A stretch of DNA of 64,000 nt from Blasia pusilla (GCA_050084515.1 CM114271.1:48794001-48858000), one strand, 5' to 3'; counted from the stretch's first letter, positions 46,270 to 56,779 are shown. Program-made: numbers and translations. Notes: a model not told the origin generated them from the letters alone.

Positions 46270-48522
46270 CTATGCACATCGAGGGCACATCCATCATCCT
46301 TGAGGAACCCTAGTGAGAAGGCATAGACATGCCATATGTCACCCTCTTCAACATCCATCATATACTAACATAGTGGCTGCACCACGGACGGAATCACACA
46401 ACATATATTGCAAGCTTATAGGAACTACTGCTAAGCTTGGAATAATTGTACTATCAATGTTAGGAAGGTGACATCGCCTACAGTTACGTTCATGGTCCTT
46501 CCAAACCATACCATCGCGTCCCTCCAATAAGAGAACACCAGATGGAAAAATACCATGCACTCTCTAAATGGTGCGCCCTCTACTCACATCCAACGTCATG
46601 GATGTTTTTTATTGCAAGTAGATGTAATCTCCTTGATGAAACCTCTAGATAGTTGCTCGATAATCACCTCTCCGAATAGTCGCATACCTCAAAGTATCTT
46701 GATGTTGCGCAATCGCCAAGTTCTCAAATGACATGGGCATCACTCTCCAAAATAACTCAGGCCTCTAAGAATAAGCTTGCATCCATACATCATGGTCATC
46801 AAAGTTCAACACCTCATCAGCATCTTGACGAACAGCCACAGGTTAATCTGGCTCTCGGCCATAAAGCAGCAAGTATGGTGAGAAAGACGCTAAGGATGCC
46901 TGCTTGTTGAATCTGTATCTCATCACCAACCATGGTAATTGGAGGTCCCAATCTCCTAGGTGACCTCTCTACAAGCCATACTTACGTAAACCTCTCTACT
47001 AGTCCATCCTCCTTAGGATGATCTCGATAGTGGTGCGGTGGTTAATCAATGCCTGATCATACAAGGCTTGAAACTCCCTGTGAAAATCCGTATCCTAGTG
47101 TGTCAACACCTTAGCTGGTACGCCATAATGACTCAGCACTAGATCTAGGAAGGCATACACTACTTCTTCACTCCCTTTGTGAAGAAATGCAACCAACTCT
47201 ATCCACTTCGAGAAGTGTTCAACCATCACCAACACATAGCAACTATGGCGCTCTATCAAAGGTAAAGGTCCTGCCAAATCCAAACTCCATCTATAGCCTA
47301 AACCTATGATCGGAAGTGGATGCAACTGTGGAGTCGGAGCATTGAAGAATGCCCAGACTCGATCACACACCATGCACCTCGTAACAAACTGCTCAACATT
47401 AGTCTGCATACCTCGCCACCAATACTCTTTCTAGAGCAAGTTGTACGTCCGCTTCACTCCAAAATGACCCAACTCCTTGTGGGCATGATGCACCAAACGT
47501 GCTCTCTGTAAAGGATGAGGCACTACACACACTCTACCATCCTCCCAAACTTGAAACACATGTGTTCCCTCCCACCAGAGTCGTTTGGCTTGCTCTAGGA
47601 TCCGATCCCGCTTTCTAGCATCCACTGTGCTTGCGACGCTACTAGTATGCAAGTACTCCAAGACTATTCCATCCTCGTGAATATCTTGGCTACCTCTCGT
47701 CTCCTCACTGGCCTTTGGATCTAAGGACCCTCCATCAACTTTGTCATCAAAGTCTTAGAAATTTGGCTTTCCATAGCCAACAAGCCCAAATAGGCTAACA
47801 CGTGCTATCCATGCACCAACTCCTCATCACTCTCTCCATGCCACCAAGCTCCAATCGCATCTTGCTGACTCGGGCATAGATTACGACTCAACCCATCAAC
47901 ATCTTAGTGGAGCGTCCCAGATCGATGTACCATCTAGAAATCATACTCCTGAAAAAAGAAAGCCCAACTTGCAAGCTTCCCTATAAGCTTGTCGGACTCT
48001 ATCAAGCAGTTAAGTGGTTGATGATCAATGATCATGGTAAAGGGGTTTCCAAATAAATAACACGTGAAACGTGCGATAGCCCATATTGCAGCGAAGCACT
48101 CACCCTCATTCAAGCTATACTTTGCCTTTCTGGCGTCGTTCAAGGAACTAGCGTAAGTCACCATGAACTCTCTATCCTCATCGTCATACTGGGTGAGCAC
48201 GGCTCCAAGCCCCAACATGCTCCAATCTCTATGCAATTGGAAAGGACGCTCCTTGATCGGTCTCCTCAATATGGGCACGGACGTCAATCTATGCTTGAGC
48301 AGCTGAAATGCTCTCTCTGCTCATCCCCCCAGCGCCTCTCGTGATCCACCTTGGTCAACAAGGTTAGCGGCTTCGCAATCGAACTGAAACACTTGATGTA
48401 CCGTCCATAGAAGTTTGCCTATCCCATGAATGCACGAACTTGCCTCACATCTATAGGGCATGGAATGCATGAAATAGCCTCTACCTTCGTCTACAAAGAC
48501 ACATCAAGGAGGATGTCGCAAA
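46270..48522 (-). pseudogene. Ty3/gypsy pol 3' half: RT end, RNase H, integrase and C-terminal PHD finger
   Basis: On the minus strand, in order: the reverse transcriptase end at about 48522-48290 (KVEAIS, VRQVRAFMG, NFYGRYIKCFSSIAKPL); RNase H at 48287-47934 (GAVLTQYDD, LNEGECFAAIWAI, DHQPLNCLI); the integrase zinc-binding domain at about 47480-47360 (HHAHKELGHFGVKRTY, then C-x2-C); the catalytic core from about 47310 (DLAGPLPL, HFSKWIELV, HYGVPAKVLTHQD); an integrase tail at 46560-46480 (VLLLEGRDGMVWKDH, NCRRCHLPN); and a damaged PHD finger ending WMCPRCA with stop at 46270. Integrase and PHD parts share one frame; RNase H is in another. In the finger two cysteines read Tyr (YMLC, YDGC). 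It aligns in order with the gag-protease-DNMT frame beyond the inserted transposon, so both are probably halves of one element. Confidence 0.85.
48510..48517. repeat. candidate target-site duplication, left copy (AGGATGTC)
   Basis: AGGATGTC here recurs at 52332-52339, exactly at the two edges of recognisable retrotransposon coding sequence. Eight bp is within the range seen for Mutator-like and hAT elements. No clear terminal inverted repeat is visible just inside. Confidence 0.45.
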
Positions 48523-48526
48523 GAAA

Positions 48527-49569
48527 GTGGCCGAGGTACAAAGAAACTCTTCGGGATCAAAGCCCGGAGTGATCAAGTTAACAACAACATCACAAATTTG
48601 TGAACAACTGCTTGGAATCCCTGGGCAAGGCGAGATCACAACTTCTGAGGAGAAACAACTCTGGGAAAATCTCGCATTTCTCGCTGATCCTGAATGCTTT
48701 GGGAATTTGCTACGTCAAATACGGGTACTGGATGGAAAGACGGCCGAAATGGATGCCATTGCCAGAATCAAGGCCAACTCCAGATTTCCATTTATTCAAA
48801 GATAGCAATTCATGGGCCAGAGAGGCAAAGGATCCAGGGCTTATATCTTCAAAATGTCAACGATAGGGCCGTCGAGTGGCCTCGATCTTATAGATCGAAT
48901 GAGGGAAGGGGAAGATCTTTACGGCAGTTGGGTAAGCTTTGATATTTGCTACAGAGTGCTGGATGGATGGTTGACTATGGGTGCTCACCTTTATGACCAT
49001 GTGGAGAAGGGACAAAAACTATATTTGTCTGTGAGATAAAAGCAGAAGACATTGGCAGTTTGAAGATGTGTTGGTTAATCTTATTGGAGGTGGTGAAGGA
49101 AAACAAAAGGCCACCTCTGGAAATTTATGGATTCATGGCGGACAATGCACAACCTGGGTGGATTACTATCAAGGAAGTGTTCTCGGATGGAGAGGTTCAA
49201 CTAGAGAGGGAAAGGTTGGATGCTTTCCATTGGCAACAGTCTGTGACCCGGTGCACCAAATCTTGCATCAAGGAGAATAAGAGGACAGAGCATGTCAATC
49301 TACTCCAATGCTGCAAGGAGAGCAAAACCTTGAAACAGGCCATGGAGTGCCAAGAAGAACTACACGGGTGGTGGAGGAAGCATGCGATTGAGGGGAAGTA
49401 TAAAGAGTTGTGCTCTTGGCTCAGTTGGTGGACTGTACGAATGAGACAATGGGGAAACTTCATGCGGCAAGTGAGTTCAGTATTTTGTCGTGTCGAGCTC
49501 ATGCTGAGATTGTTTGAAAAGTTGCAACTCAAGTTAAGAAGCATGGGCACTATAGGGATTTCAAACTGA
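48527..49569 (+). pseudogene. transposase N-terminal and catalytic region of the nested SWIM/Mutator-like transposon
   Basis: The frame at 48527-48805 (MAEVQRNSSGS start; protein-like) has no recognisable domain. The frame at 49060-49569 carries a Mutator-type transposase core: GFMADNAQPGW at about 49129 (catalytic Asp) and FHWQQSV at about 49228, followed by CIKENKRTEHVNLLQ, ELHGWWRKHAIEGKYKELCSWL and MRQWGNFMRQ. The stretch between the two frames is in other frames, so frameshifts or introns are present. A TGA at 49567 ends the frame; beyond it the same frame continues into the palindromic array. It lies on the strand opposite to the retrotransposon it interrupts. Confidence 0.65.
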
Positions 49570-49579
49570 AGAAACCAAG

Positions 49580-50312
49580 CAATCCGTCGGATGCAACGGG
49601 TTGCCTGAGTGTGCAACCAGTCGGAAACCGACGGGTTGCATCAAGAATGTTTGTGTTTCCCGGCAAAGCGCGACATCATGCATGAGGAATATTTGTGCAA
49701 CCCGTCGGAACGGGACTGGTTGCATGACTGTGCAACATGTCGAATCTCGATGGGTTGCAAGTTGCATGTATACAAGGTCTGCAAATATTTCGACCCGGAT
49801 GGGTTGCAAGCCGCAAGATTGCGAGTTAACTCGGTCTGCAACCCGTCAGATTCTCACAACTTGCGTCTGTCTGCAACGTGTCGGATTCCGACCAATTGCG
49901 TCTGTATGCAACTCCTCGCATTCAGACATGTTGCGGAATCCGACAGGTTGCACAAGCATTTTCGAGACCGGACCGGCTTGCTTCTCACAACCCGTCCGAT
50001 TTTGACGGGTTGGAGTAGTAGGTTCTTGGGTCCTAGGTTGCAATAAAAGGTTATTGGGACATTCCAGGGATGTCTCCGACTTGCAACCCGTTTCAAGTCG
50101 AAGGCTGGAAAATCCATGTATGACCCGTCGGATTCTGATGATTTGCACTTGGATCTTCCAGCCCGGAGTGGCCAAAGTTACTTGCAACCCGTCTGAATCC
50201 GACGGGTTGCAGTAGGTGGTTCTTGGATGTTGCAACAAGTCGGAAACCAACCGGTCGCAGAGTCATTCATGGGATGCTTCCAACTTGCAACCCGTCTGGT
50301 TCTGACAGGTAG
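49580..50312. repeat. array of about 15 imperfect 28-29-bp palindromes
   Basis: Units occur at 49612-49640, 49696-49724, 49731-49759, 49780-49808, 49837-49864, 49872-49899, 49907-49934, 49986-50013, 50121-50147, 50183-50211, 50231-50259 and 50286-50312, with partial ones near 49580, 49934 and 50082. Each has arm TGCAACCCGTCGG, a 2-4-nt centre and the inverted arm. Spacing is irregular (6 to about 80 bp between units). Units diverge by point changes, sometimes on one arm only. Read as protein, units give a recurring CNPSxSDGLQ-like decamer on either strand. Another unit lies at 52020-52048. Confidence 0.9.
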
Positions 50313-50355
50313 CTTTTTTCTTTGCTCATAGTGCTATTTTCGTTCCCTTCTCACA

Positions 50356-51864
50356 TTGCCGTTGTTGCAGGGATTGAACATTCATGAAAATGCCCTCTGC
50401 CCCAACACAAGTGGATCAGAAAGTGTTCATTCCTCCTTGAGGTCGTCACAAGCATGCCAAAGAATTTCACTTTTGGAGGCATGCCAACAAGACCAGGCAA
50501 GAGCAATGCTACAGTCTGCAGCATCCCATATCTTTCTCACAAAATGCATAACAAAAGGAAGGGAGCCTTCAATTTACGAGCTCTATGTCAGGGCGGCTGT
50601 GAGATCTGGTGCTGAAAAACTCTATGTGGAAGCCTTCAATTGGTGCATAGCAGGAACTACCCTTGAGCAAGATTTCCACATTGGTGGGGACATTCGTGGG
50701 CGTGTTAAAAGACGTCCCATACATATGGTGATAGACCAGTCCGAGCGAGACTCGTGGAGACCAGATAAGTATCTTAACTTCAGGCAAGTGAAGAGGAAAA
50801 ATCGAGGAACAAACTTGGTGATTGATTTGGATGAAGAAATTACACGTCCCAGGTATTTAGAGACGCCGGATTGCTCCCAAATCCGTGATGCAGTAACCTC
50901 TCCAAAATCACTGAATGTTTTATTTCAAAAAAATCCTCCGTTGTTGGAAGTTTGCAACATCCGGTCTTTGGGGTGGTTCAACAGTATGGGATTCCGGTCA
51001 TTGAGGTGGATTGCAACCTCAAAAGGTGGCATATATCTCGGAGCAACCTTGGACGTGGATCCACTTGTAGGGCAGAATCTGATGGCATTAGGAGAGCATG
51101 CGGCACTTTCCTAAATAAGAACTGGACGACCACTGCTTGGATTTTGGGGACTCAAAACCTTTGATCGTTTCACGAGGACCGGGGATCAATTGAAGTACTT
51201 CTTCTGCCCAAATGAATCTTGCGCTTTTCAAAAGTCTTATCCGGCTGCCATTGGAGCTCTAGGGAATACCCCCACGATTTGGCCCATTGCCGCAAGTACG
51301 AATTGCACTCAGGACGAAGTGGACAATCTTACAAGTGTTGGTTTCATACTCATAGACGGAGGAAGTTCGGAGCATGTTCGCATTACAGAGACCTTTGCAT
51401 TTCGTATTCAACCCAAGATTGATTTCAACATGTATCTAAAGAAGGTGGATGATCTCAATCCACTATTTTTGTTTGAGTGTAGAAATGGGGTGAAGAGAAA
51501 CAAAATGTGTAAGCCGACGGTGGAGAGAGCAAAGCAAATTGCATCAGCTCAAGAGGCAAACATGGAAATCATTGCCACAAAAGATGTCCAGAGTAGCAAT
51601 GGAATAGGAAGGATGTATTGGGTCAGGAACAACACTGTCAATTCAAGTGTCATAGGGGTGTATGTGGTGCACATATGTTGCTTTCCCACATGTTCCTATG
51701 ATGACTTTGTCCAAAGAGAGACAAGTGGGAAAAGAGATTTCCCTTGTAAGCACTTGTACTATGTGTTGCTTGTAGTTTTAAGAGAGTTGGAGCTAGGAGT
51801 AGGAATCCACCAACCAATTATATCCCTCAAAGAAGTACAAAGTATTTTAAACAAACCAGTTTGA
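50356..51864 (+). pseudogene. C-terminal part of the nested transposon protein with degenerate SWIM finger
   Basis: Two plus-strand frames (50356-51114, 252 codons; 51190-51864, 224 codons) probably form one protein broken by a frameshift near 51115-51190. The first includes FQKNPPLLEVCNIRS and GATLDVDPLVGQNLM. The second ends with VVHICCFPTCSYDDF then DFPCKHLYYVLLVVL, which aligns with the SWIM pattern of plant transposases, except that the second Cys of the C-x-C pair is Tyr (C-S-Y). The chain ends with TGA at 51862. It follows the transposase core and the palindromic array, the usual order for Mutator-like proteins. Confidence 0.6.
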
Positions 51865-52019
51865 GGATGAAAAATGAGATCTTAGATTGTACTTTCATTT
51901 GCCAGAACCTTCACTTTGAGCTTGAATGATACATTTTTTCCAAACCTTGGATGGAAAAAGTGATTTGTTCCACATTTATGATTCCACTAATTTTTCAGTT
52001 TTTTAAATTTCATGCAAAT

Positions 52020-52048
52020 TGCAACCCGTCGGATTCAGATGGGTTGCC
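52020..52048. repeat. isolated copy of the 29-bp palindrome
   Basis: The same palindrome as in the 49.6-50.3 kb array (left arm TGCAACCCGTCGG; the right arm has one or two changes), about 155 bp after the SWIM frame ends and about 280 bp before the right edge of the nested element. Confidence 0.85.
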
Positions 52049-52214
52049 AAAATGTGGAAGAGGAAAAAAAATCTGTGGGAGTGCCTAAGCACTGAGAACA
52101 AAAGTGCAAAAAAATTCACAAAAAAGTTTCCTCTCTTCAACCCAACAGAAACTCTCTTCAAATCACAGGAAACTCTCTTCAAAGAAAAGTATCTCTTTGG
52201 GTTAAAGGTAGTTT

Positions 52215-52300
52215 CCTCTCTCCTCTCTTCCTCTCTCCTCTCTCCTCTCTTCCTCTCTCCTCTCTCCTCTCTTTCTCTCCTCTTACCGCTCCTCTCTCCT
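52215..52300. repeat. (CTCT,TCCT) pyrimidine-rich tract near the right edge of the nested transposon
   Basis: A run built from 'TCCTCTC' units. The methyltransferase frame continues through it as a Glu/Arg/Gly-rich tail (for example REERGREERGERKRGER), which is a by-product of the simple sequence and not part of the enzyme. Confidence 0.85.
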
Positions 52301-52331
52301 TGTGTACCTGCAAAACATCCCAAGAAGTCCA

Positions 52332-52339
52332 AGGATGTC
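52332..52339. repeat. candidate target-site duplication, right copy (AGGATGTC)
   Basis: Partner of 48510-48517. If the nested element and one copy are removed, the minus strand reads from the end of the methyltransferase region into RDILLDVSL and then the reverse transcriptase block KVEAIS. The first two thirds of the reverse transcriptase would then have been missing before the insertion. Confidence 0.45.
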
Positions 52340-55335
52340 TCTCTGGGTCTCCCTTGGTGTGTCGATCTCCTCGGGTCTCGCCCCCAGCCACTGCCTCCAC
52401 AGTCTTGGTAGGCATGGGGCTCACCAATGCAACCGCTGTGATCTGTCGCGATCTCATCCGACGCTGCTCAGCCACTCCCAAGCTGAAGATCCATGTCAAG
52501 CAGTTCAAGTCCATTGCTTGACCCAAGACATGGCGTCGTGATGCCTCTGACACTGATGGTACTGCCGTTACTCCTGTGGGAAATCCCATTGCCCACTCTC
52601 TCTTGTCGGCGTTGGGCTTCACCGACCTGTGAACCTGGTCATCCCAAACCAAGCCAGGACCGGCCTCCTTATATGCATAGGAAGCGGGAAAACTCACAAA
52701 CGTGGAAAAGGCTGCCCGCGGCCAGCCTACCCTGTTGACCACAATCAACACCGGTCGATCGTCGTGTCTCACTGCTTGTGATCGACGACCCGGATCTTGA
52801 ATGAAATTCACTAACAAGTGGGAGGGACTCTCCACTCTCGTATACGCCCTCCGCAACACCTCGTGTGGTACCATGTTGGTCGACCATAGACGCGGGAGAT
52901 GTGCTCGAGAACCCACACTCGCCCCATCCAAAACTAATGCTAGGCCGATCCAAGAACCCACCTGATGTGTACTTGTCACCACCCGTGACCTCGAATCGCC
53001 CAAGATCGGTACATTCTCCAGAATGTAAGCCGGTGAACGGGAGTGATGCTCCTGCAAATATCTCAAGACCCTCAACATCTCCCAAAATAACTTGGATCGA
53101 GTGTTAGCCAACCCGATGCCTCGTCTAGCACTTGATTGACCTTGACATGGCCAACCTGCAATGACCAAATCAATGGTCCCTACCCACTCCAATACCTGCG
53201 CCCCTAGCAACAAAATATCCCTCGGTAGGGAACTTTGGTACCCCTCTACCGCGGACGCAGACAACAAGTTGGGAAAACATAGGCGTAACTGTGCCACATG
53301 TCATAGTGAGACGCGCCTTGCAACATCATCATTCTCCATATATAGGTACTGCTGCACTCGCACTCTTGGTTGCAAAACAACAGCTAACCCGGTGCTAATC
53401 CCTCCAAAGAGATCTAACACCTGAATAACCTCCTCCGGAATACGCCACACAATGGGTGTGGTATCCAAGGGTGTCATTGTAGTACTCCCTGCTACCTCGG
53501 GTTCCTCAGACTTGTCACGCTCCGATGCAAACGCCTGGCTCCACGCGGTTTACACCTGCTCATCTTCCAATCGTCGAAGCTCCTCAATCAAGCCCCACAG
53601 CGGCACCTCTCCTCCACGGAATGATGCGGCTACCATAACACTCCTCTCCATAGAAACCTCAGGAATGGGAGTATCCTCTGCATAATCATGTTCCTCAATC
53701 AAATCACTAGGCCAAGTGATGGCACTACTAAATGCTGCTAAGGTCGCCACCTCTCCTGGCCGTCGCTCGATCACTATACCTGTGAATCGAACAAGTAATG
53801 AGCTAAGGCGCCCATCGCCTCACTGCCATCCTAATCTGTTGGACGCTGACTCCTCCGAATAATCCAGGGAAAACCCCATCGGGTATAACACTGCTCCACC
53901 AACCAAGACGTCGTAGGACTCTGCATCAATCATTATCGCCTTGGCTCGCACCGCGGACTCATCTGTAGGATGTCCAAGGCGAATCTTCACCACGACCTGT
54001 TGTCGGGTGATATACTATGTGCTCCTTGCTCCACCCAAAGATATCTGTATCCGAAATGGACAACGCTCCACATTGGCTCTCATCAAGCCCAATCCTCTGA
54101 ATGACACTTTCCCCAACATCAGGGGTTGCGCTCCTAAATCCAACAAGACGCGTTGCGGACTAAAAGCTCTACCTCCGGGACTCACCAAGTGGAAGACCTC
54201 TCCTTGGTTACCCAGCAACACAACACTAGGAGAAGCCATGGCACACTCTATCGCGGGTCTAGCGGGCATCTCCGCCATCCTAGCAGCCGCAGCCTGCCAT
54301 GAATATGACGTGGACGGCCGGAGCATCCGCTCTAAGGGCAGGTCCATCACCTCCTCTGCAATCACCTCTAAACATGATACAAGAACTCCAACTCCGTAGT
54401 GACATAGTGAAGCGGCCAACCAAAAAGCCTCAGCGGGCGTACCCCCCAACGTCATAACATCGGAAGAAAAAAATTAAGGAGTGCGGTACACAACAGTGGC
54501 CGCCCCCAACAACGTGCTCGACACATGCCCCTCCTAAGTATCAAAAATAGGAGTCATGGCACTCGCTTCTCCCATCGCCTTCCGTGCGTGTACACCAACA
54601 ATATCACCAACTCTCCAAGAACTTTGATGAGGAACCATTGATGGGGTCCTCATCGCTTCGGACAACGAGAAAGATTGAGGAAGCCTAGTTTGTTTTCTGG
54701 CTTCCCCTCGCTGTGGATCCAACTCTGCGGTTGCTCCACGCATCACATCTATGACGGCCTCTATTTGGACAATCCCGCACATCCAACCAGGATCCTCCAT
54801 ATCTCTGGCTGCTCCATATGATGTCGATGCCACGGATCCGGCATCAGGTAACCTCAATGCCATAGTGAAAATCTGCTGCTATAGCTGCTGTATCTGAGCA
54901 GCCATCCTAGCCTCACATCCAACGTCTCCCTCGGTGCGTCTAGATGGTGGTACTCTACCTCCTCCACGGGCAGCTCCACCACCCTATCGGGAAACTCCAG
55001 CTCCTCGTCCCCCAACGGGACCACTTGGTGCACGATCTCTAGGCCCACCCGGACCGGCTACTTGCTCTAGTGCCCTCTCTGGCCTTGGGTCCAGACATAA
55101 CTCAGGATGTAAACTGAAACACATGGTGCGTGTATGACCATACCTTTGACAATAGTACACTGATAACCTCTTGGTGCAGCACCATCTCCTCCTCCATACT
55201 AAGGCACAAGTCCGTGACCCTGATGAGTGCAATCGCACTGATGATGGGCTCCACCAAATGACCAACAAGTAATAGTAGGCGGTTGTTGCTGAGCGGCATA
55301 TGAAGGTCCATGATTATTGAGTCTAGGAAGTCCAT
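52340..55335 (-). pseudogene. retrotransposon gag/protease fused to a C5 cytosine DNA methyltransferase
   Basis: One minus-strand frame runs from 55268 to about 52340 (about 975 codons) with eight stops. A zinc knuckle is at about 55165 (CQRYGHTRTMC; the first Cys of CCHC reads Val), then a Gly/Pro/Arg-rich linker. The aspartic protease is at 54455-53860: VLLDLGAQPLMLGK has the active-site D-S/T-G as D-L-G, then VERCPF, SYDVLVGGAVLYPMGF and a GDGR end. An acidic linker at 53774-53550 follows. The C5-methyltransferase occupies about 53430-52400: motif I DLFGGISTGLAVVL (about 53415), motif IV GWPCQGQSSA with the catalytic Cys (codon 53147-53145), motif VI ILENVP, a motif VIII-like RAHLPRLWSTN, and motif X GQAMDLNCLTW. 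A TGA at 53303-53301 separates motif I from IV. It would methylate cytosines in DNA. Fusion to protease in one frame marks it as part of the element and not a host gene. Confidence 0.85.
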
Positions 55336-55339
55336 ATTA

Positions 55340-55950
55340 AGTGGAAGTCAAGAGTCCAAGTTTAGGTATGTTTGAGTTGTCAACATATCATTGAGTTGTC
55401 AAGACTAGACACCGCCGATCCTAGACTTGCGCATTGCATGCTAAAAGGGCTTCCCGGCACACAATATTGCTAATGCGAGTTAGCAAGGGACCAAATTAAG
55501 TGAGCGGGCCGCTAACTCATACCACCGCTAAAGGACCCTCCAGGGTCCAAAGTTATATAAGGGCACAAGGCATGGGTGGCTAGGGAATATGCCCCCACGG
55601 GGACTAATCACAAAGTTGGCCCATGGGTAGCTAAGACATTGCCCGTGGATATACAACTTGAGTCAGACTACAGTGTGGACTCGTCCTCGTCTAGATGGCC
55701 CATGAGACGCTTATATCACAAACCATGAGTTTTCCAGCCATCCAATGGCGCCACAAGCCAAGAGGCTTGAACAAGTTTAATGCACTATGAAAAGTAGAAG
55801 AGGTATGAATGCAGGATTTTTGGGGTGCTACTTCTCATACTGGAAGATTGAGCCCATGTTGAGTGCGACTCATGGAACTAGAGAGGAACGGAGTGCAAGG
55901 CACCAAAGGCCCGGGGCGTCAAGGGTGCTCCTAGAAACTACCAACATGGC
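55340..55950. other. unrecognised, expected gag N-terminus / 5' region of the DNMT retrotransposon
   Basis: The element's capsid-coding part should lie here and beyond on the minus strand, but I recognise no capsid motif. The frame that overlaps the zinc knuckle (55335-55102) is a different frame from the main one, suggesting a frameshift near 55270. Confidence 0.35.
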
Positions 55951-56310
55951 ATAGAATGTCAAGGGGTGGGGTCACAACACTTTCGATAACTGCTAAGAGG
56001 GGCATGTGGTGCCAAGGGACAAGGAAGGTTGGAGCATTGGCGATCAAGGGGCACATGGAAAACACCAAGGTACGCGCGGAGCACCCGCATCCACAATGTC
56101 CAAAGCAAACACCAAGGGGGTGGGCCAGGTCATCAAGGTGCCCATGGCAGTGCCAAGGGGGCGCAAAGCCCCAAGAGTTCCCATGGCACACCAAGTGATT
56201 GCCAAGGGGCATTGCGCTATGTGCTCTTCGCGTCGAAAGCAGCTGCCATGAGGATCCTAAGTCAGGCATAAGGTTCCAAGAGGTAGATCGCTCATGGGAA
56301 TCGCTAAGGA
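55950..56310. repeat. degenerate minisatellite around 'CCAAGGGG'
   Basis: The phrase 'CAAGGGG' or close variants recurs about every 20-40 bp (for example near 55960, 56047, 56115, 56155 and 56203), often with 'CCATGG' or 'GGCACATGG' nearby. All frames stay open across it on the plus strand because the unit lacks stops. It is probably non-coding. Confidence 0.55.
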
Positions 56311-56441
56311 GACTTGACACTAAGCGCTAAGGGCAAGTGTATTGACGCTATCGGCGTCTATGGCATCCACCAAGTGAAAGCAGTGCCAAGCAGAGGACGC
56401 CAAGGAATGAGGCATGGCCCCGCTCGTGATAAAAAAAAAAA

Positions 56442-56466
56442 TTATATATATATATATATATATATA
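56442..56466. repeat. (TA)n microsatellite
   Basis: About 12 TA units directly before a duplicated segment. Confidence 0.95.
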
Positions 56467-56775
56467 ATGGGAGAGTGCCTTCTTGATTTGCAAACACCTC
56501 TCTCCTTGACACGTGGTGATTGGACAACAATAGAATATTTCACATGCTACGGGCAGCAAGAAAACAAATTTGCAATATCATTAATCTCCTCCCTTCACGG
56601 GCTATACACTAGCTCTTCAAACACTTTTTTTTATTTCCCTTCAATTGCTTGTGCACCTTATGTATATTATTTTGGGAGAGTGCCTTTTTTATTTGCAAAC
56701 ATCTCTATGCTTGATACGTGGCAACACGGCAAGAAAATGTTTCACATGCTATAAGCACAGAAAAAAATGAATTTG
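56467..56775. repeat. direct duplication of about 105 bp, period about 205 bp
   Basis: 56467-56575 and 56672-56775 share 'GGGAGAGTGCCTT', 'ATTTGCAAACA.CTCT', 'TTGA.ACGTGG' and 'TTTCACATGCTA' in order. A related fragment ('GAGAGCCTTTTTTATTTGCAAATACCTCT') lies near 41495-41525, so this is a dispersed repeat. Confidence 0.7.
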
Positions 56776-56779
56776 TTTA

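Noticed and set aside
49601-50250. Cys-rich repeat proteins on both strands
   Set aside because: Every frame on both strands stays open because the palindrome unit lacks stop codons. Only the plus-strand frame continuous with the transposase has any claim to be coding.
49580-50312. CRISPR-like array
   Set aside because: Repeats of 28-29 bp look similar at first, but units are imperfect palindromes with irregular spacing from 6 to about 80 bp, adjacent to a plant transposase, and with no cas genes.
52179-53297. Methyltransferase as a host gene with its own start at 53297
   Set aside because: The frame continues upstream without a shift through motif I, an acidic linker and a retroviral protease; the apparent start follows a TGA in the middle of the domain.
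55956-56320. Several overlapping 80-129-codon frames on both strands
   Set aside because: The segment is a stop-poor minisatellite; none of the frames resembles a protein family.
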